The notes below the pieces were generated by a model. That model saw nothing but the letters and a program-made list of their open reading frames with translations. It was not told the DNA's origin and did no database searches. From Candidatus Doudnabacteria bacterium (lineage in GTDB: Bacteria > Patescibacteriota > Doudnabacteria > UBA920), in assembly GCA_016788805.1 (NCBI GenBank), contig JAEUSE010000035.1:1-7787 (forward strand): a DNA stretch of 7,787 nt, given 5' to 3'. Shown here piece after piece: positions 5,968 to 7,787 of this stretch (position 1 is its first letter; each line of letters begins with the position of its first letter). Position numbers and translations under genes: made by a program.

Positions 5968-6021
5968 CCCCTGGCCTCGTCCTTGGCAAGGACGCGCTCT
6001 AAACAACTGAGCTAGACCCGC
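5945..6021 (-). tRNA. tRNA-Gly (anticodon GCC)
   Basis: A full cloverleaf of 77 nt, read from 6021 down: acceptor GCGGGTC/GACCCGC, D-arm GCTC/GAGC, anticodon stem CGTCC/GGACG with loop TTGCCAA, variable loop AGGCC, T-arm AGGGG/CCCCT with loop TTAGAGT, discriminator A and an encoded CCA (5945-5947). Odd point: position 56 of the T-loop is A, not the almost invariant C, and position 19 of the D-loop (AGTTGTTTA) is T, not G, so the elbow pair is U19-A56. The recombinase frame ends inside this gene on the other strand. The promoter is at 6169-6197 and the terminator at 5911-5943. Confidence 0.97.
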
Positions 6022-6028
6022 GCAAGTA

Positions 6029-6055
6029 ATGAGACAAAACTACGTTTTTTCTCAT
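6029..6055. repeat. 12-bp hairpin in the tRNA leader
   Basis: ATGAGACAAAAC (6029-6040) and GTTTTTTCTCAT (6044-6055) pair with one mismatch around the loop TAC. It lies directly 5' of the tRNA in its primary transcript and may take part in processing, or act as a terminator. Confidence 0.5.
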
Positions 6056-6059
6056 CGCG

Positions 6060-6098
6060 CCGGCAAAATGGTTCACATTTTGTCGGGCTGCTCTTTTT
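6060..6098 (+). terminator. Hairpin with T tract, possible plus-strand terminator
   Basis: CCGGCAAAATG (6060-6070) pairs with CATTTTGTCGG (6076-6086) with one G-U, and a T tract follows at 6094-6098, a few nt too far for an ideal terminator. It could end transcription coming from the recombinase after crossing the tRNA antisense. On the minus strand it is part of the tRNA leader. Confidence 0.4.
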
Positions 6099-6168
6099 CC
6101 TTCGTTGGTGGTAAACATACGCTAATCGCCGTCTACAGCCTTGGGAAAAGAGGAGCTAACAGGGTGAG

Positions 6169-6197
6169 ATTATAGCGGGTTGTGGGGGCGAGTGCAA
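6169..6197 (-). promoter_or_regulatory. Sigma-70-type promoter of tRNA-Gly
   Basis: On the minus strand TTGCAC (6192-6197) and TATAAT (6169-6174) are exactly 17 bp apart, an almost perfect housekeeping promoter. It sits just after the stop of the minus-strand gene 6229-7305 and points to the tRNA about 140 nt away, with two hairpins in between. Confidence 0.75.
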
Positions 6198-6228
6198 CAG
6201 GTTGAGGGTATTTCTTTGGCTTATCAGT

Positions 6229-7305
6229 TTAGGCGGCTAGGGCAAGTTCACCCAAAGCTTCTTTGGCTGTGTGATGTGGCATGATTATTTCATCATACAT
6301 ATCGTGCAGCGGTGTGCCGGGGCCCGTGAAGGCATCAAATTGCTCATCTTGGCTTGCAGCCCATATACCCAACGCTTCAAGCGTGGCTGGGCCATTTGTT
6401 AACCCGAGCGCCGCATAAAGCGAAGGTATTCGCTTTATGCGTGGTGCATAAAACGCGGTATAGCCGTCTTCATCAGCGCGGACGGCGAAATTATACCCAT
6501 ATGGCACACCACGAGACAGAGCTTTGGACATGAGCACATTATGACCTTTGCGAAGTTTAGCCAGGAGCGCTTCATGATCTCCGGCTGTAGCGACGATTAC
6601 CGTACGACCCAAGTCTTTGGGCAGCAACAATCGCATTTTGTCATCACACTCAAAAGCCAATCCACTGCCTCGAAGCTCTCTTTCTACTGGTGTCTCGGGT
6701 AGCTTCACGGCCTGTACATGACCATGGCGAGGCACGGTTGCGCCGGCAACTTCACCGCCGTTTTGAAGCACCATCCACGAGCTACCAAGTGCTCGGGCTT
6801 TTGCGATCGCCTTAGGCACCATGGCAAAGTCCTGTGGGCGGTGGAGCTGGTCGACTGAATTAAGATGCCCAGATTTTATGATGAGAAATGGATTTATGGC
6901 AGTGAACATACCAGCAAAAAGTAAGCCACGTTGCTTAGCGCACAATTGGTCGGCATCTAAAATACAGTCAGTACCTGGATCTACCCAGTACGGTTTTGTG
7001 CGATCTTTACGACCGCTACGCAGTAATACTGTAAACTCACGGCCGGCTTCATCTTTTGTGGTATCATCGGCTTCTCTTATATTTTGTATACTTTCTTTTA
7101 GGTAGTCGAAGCCATCAACGCCAAGCTGCTGCTCGCGAAGGGTGTCTATGGCATCATCCATCCAGCCGTAAGAAGCGATATCTATGCCATCGGTAAGGCT
7201 AACTAGCACCAGTTTGCCGTAATCACCACCGCTTCGGTGTTCAGCGCTACCAGAATTTGCCCATGCAACGCCGGTTAGTTCGGGATCTAGACTAATACTT
7301 TTCAT
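6229..7305 (-). CDS. HIT/GalT-superfamily phosphorylase-like protein (DUF4922-like)
   Basis: 358 residues, cytoplasmic. The motif HGHVQ (194-198) in QNGGEVAGATVPRHGHVQ matches the HxHxQ nucleotide-binding and catalytic motif of the GalT / Ap4A phosphorylase branch of the HIT superfamily; the second His would carry the nucleotidyl group. Upstream, NPFLIIKSGHLNSVDQ (138-153) matches the N-P-F...H...Q region that precedes it in these enzymes, and YAPRIKRI (286-293) fits the late strand of the fold. The family transfers or phosphorolyses nucleotidyl groups on dinucleoside polyphosphates or nucleotide sugars; the substrate here cannot be told. The ribosome site is weak (AGAGACACACC before ATG 7303-7305). 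It stands alone between the tRNA promoter and a long, structured leader. It looks like a normal chromosomal gene outside the island. Confidence 0.8.
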   Translation of the reverse strand: MKSISLDPELTGVAWANSGSAEHRSGGDYGKLVLVSLTDGIDIASYGWMDDAIDTLREQQLGVDGFDYLKESIQNIREADDTTKDEAGREFTVLLRSGRKDRTKPYWVDPGTDCILDADQLCAKQRGLLFAGMFTAINPFLIIKSGHLNSVDQLHRPQDFAMVPKAIAKARALGSSWMVLQNGGEVAGATVPRHGHVQAVKLPETPVERELRGSGLAFECDDKMRLLLPKDLGRTVIVATAGDHEALLAKLRKGHNVLMSKALSRGVPYGYNFAVRADEDGYTAFYAPRIKRIPSLYAALGLTNGPATLEALGIWAASQDEQFDAFTGPGTPLHDMYDEIIMPHHTAKEALGELALAA

Positions 7306-7336
7306 AATAGGTGTGTCTCTGGTATGTTTTGGTCTA

Positions 7337-7363
7337 AGCGTAGCTACGCTTTTGCGAAAAGCT
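7337..7363. repeat. Palindrome and overlapping hairpin in the leader of the HIT-like gene
   Basis: AGCGTAGCTACGCT (7337-7350) is a perfect 14-bp palindrome, and GCTTTT-GCG-AAAAGC (7349-7363) overlaps its end. The two can form exclusive hairpins. The location, 30-60 bp upstream of the minus-strand start codon, suits an operator or a small RNA switch, but neither is shown. Confidence 0.5.
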
Positions 7364-7370
7364 ACTGTCT

Positions 7371-7417
7371 CAGTAAAAAAGTCTACCTAAAACCGTATAG
7401 TACGACTCTTTTTACTG
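7371..7417. repeat. Long imperfect inverted repeat with a -10-like box in the loop
   Basis: CAGTAAAAAAGTCTAC (7371-7386) faces GTACGACTCTTTTTACTG (7400-7417), pairing over about 13-16 bp with small bulges. A minus-strand TACTAT (7397-7402) overlaps the right arm's edge and could be the -10 box of the gene at 6229-7305. The repeat may be a bidirectional terminator or an operator over that promoter. Confidence 0.45.
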
Positions 7418-7707
7418 CGTAACTGTAAATATTCGTACAAATAACGGAATAATTTGGTAATTTTGTAAATCAAACCGAAAAGTTATTAAGCTTTTTGTGG
7501 TTCTCTACGACCTCATCTTGCCTGCATAAAGCATATGTCTATTCTGATATAGTTTATACGCAAGCTGGTGCTAAATTGAAGCGGTCGGAACATCTCTATA
7601 TTCTGTGTGATGCACTATCTTTCACTTGTGAAACCAATTACATACTTATGCGCTTCGTAGACCTACACTACTAAAGGTTCATTAGCGTAATACAGGGGGA
7701 ATACGAA
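7418..7707. other. Divergent intergenic region with candidate promoter for the DUF378 gene
   Basis: AT-rich, with no gene seen. A plus-strand promoter candidate is TTGAAG (7576-7581) and TATTCT (7599-7604), 17 bp apart, giving a start near 7611 and a leader of about 97 nt that contains the small hairpin TTTCAC-TT-GTGAAA (7620-7633). Each box matches consensus at 4 of 6 positions, so this is a weak call. Confidence 0.4.
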
Positions 7708-7787
7708 ATGCGAATGAATGGAATGGACTGGACGGCTATGACACTACTTGTGATAGGTGGGCTCAACTGGGGTTTAATAGGCTTCTT
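7708..7787 (+). CDS. DUF378 family small membrane protein (5' part only)
   Basis: The first 26 codons, running off the window: MRMNGMDWTAM, then LLVIGGLNWGLIGFF. The signature GGLNWGLIG in a first hydrophobic helix is that of DUF378, a family of short (around 70 residues) two-helix membrane proteins common in bacteria, including Patescibacteria, with no known function. The ribosome site AGGGGGA (7694-7700) is 7 nt upstream of the ATG, a strong start. It probably stands alone, transcribed from the intergenic region upstream. Confidence 0.85.
   Translation, partial: MRMNGMDWTAMTLLVIGGLNWGLIGF

Noticed and set aside
5998..6117. Minus-strand frame of 39 codons between the tRNA promoter and the tRNA
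   Set aside because: It runs through both leader hairpins and into the tRNA itself, with no ribosome site; it is most likely the untranslated tRNA leader.
1..7787. CRISPR array or tandem repeat array
   Set aside because: No regularly spaced direct repeats were found on reading through the window.

Overview
The window reads as a chromosomal stretch of a small-genome bacterium, most likely of the Candidate Phyla Radiation (Patescibacteria, perhaps Saccharibacteria), carrying a mobile or genomic island next to a tRNA-Gly gene. The lineage call is an inference from three things: a DUF378-type membrane protein, a recombinase of the long serine type, and a tRNA whose elbow pair is U19-A56 instead of G19-C56. 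The standard genetic code fits all genes; TGA is used as a stop.

Layout: (1) 1-145, a stretch rich in hairpins that looks like the 3' part of an unidentified structured RNA, ending in a terminator-like stem. (2) 322-3094, a tightly overlapping three-gene operon: a soluble Ser/Thr protein kinase, an unrecognised 394-residue alpha/beta (possibly TIM-barrel) protein, and a 236-residue protein in which a winged helix appears to sit inside a PD-(D/E)XK nuclease-like domain. (3) 3095-3505 on the minus strand, a single-pass membrane protein that abuts the operon tail to tail, with a long, hairpin-rich leader upstream. (4) About 3510-4130, intergenic, holding a 12-bp inverted repeat and candidate promoters. 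(5) 4132-4317, a small charged protein, then a strong 15-bp hairpin, then a large serine recombinase (4405-5967) whose last codons run antisense into tRNA-Gly(GCC). (6) 5945-6228, the tRNA with its own promoter and terminator. (7) 6229-7305 on the minus strand, a HIT/GalT-superfamily phosphorylase-like gene, and 7708-7787, the start of a DUF378 membrane protein. Both look like ordinary chromosomal genes.

Reading them together: the recombinase and tRNA junction mark the right end of an integrated element. The kinase/unknown/nuclease-like operon has the look of accessory cargo, and a defence or conflict system is a reasonable guess: a kinase as sensor or switch, a nuclease-like protein as effector, and a central protein of unknown activity. 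I do not recognise this gene combination as a named system. The left end of the element is not certain: the left-edge RNA region carries a 22-nt near-match to the tRNA-Gly gene, but mainly in inverted orientation, so it is not a clean attL.
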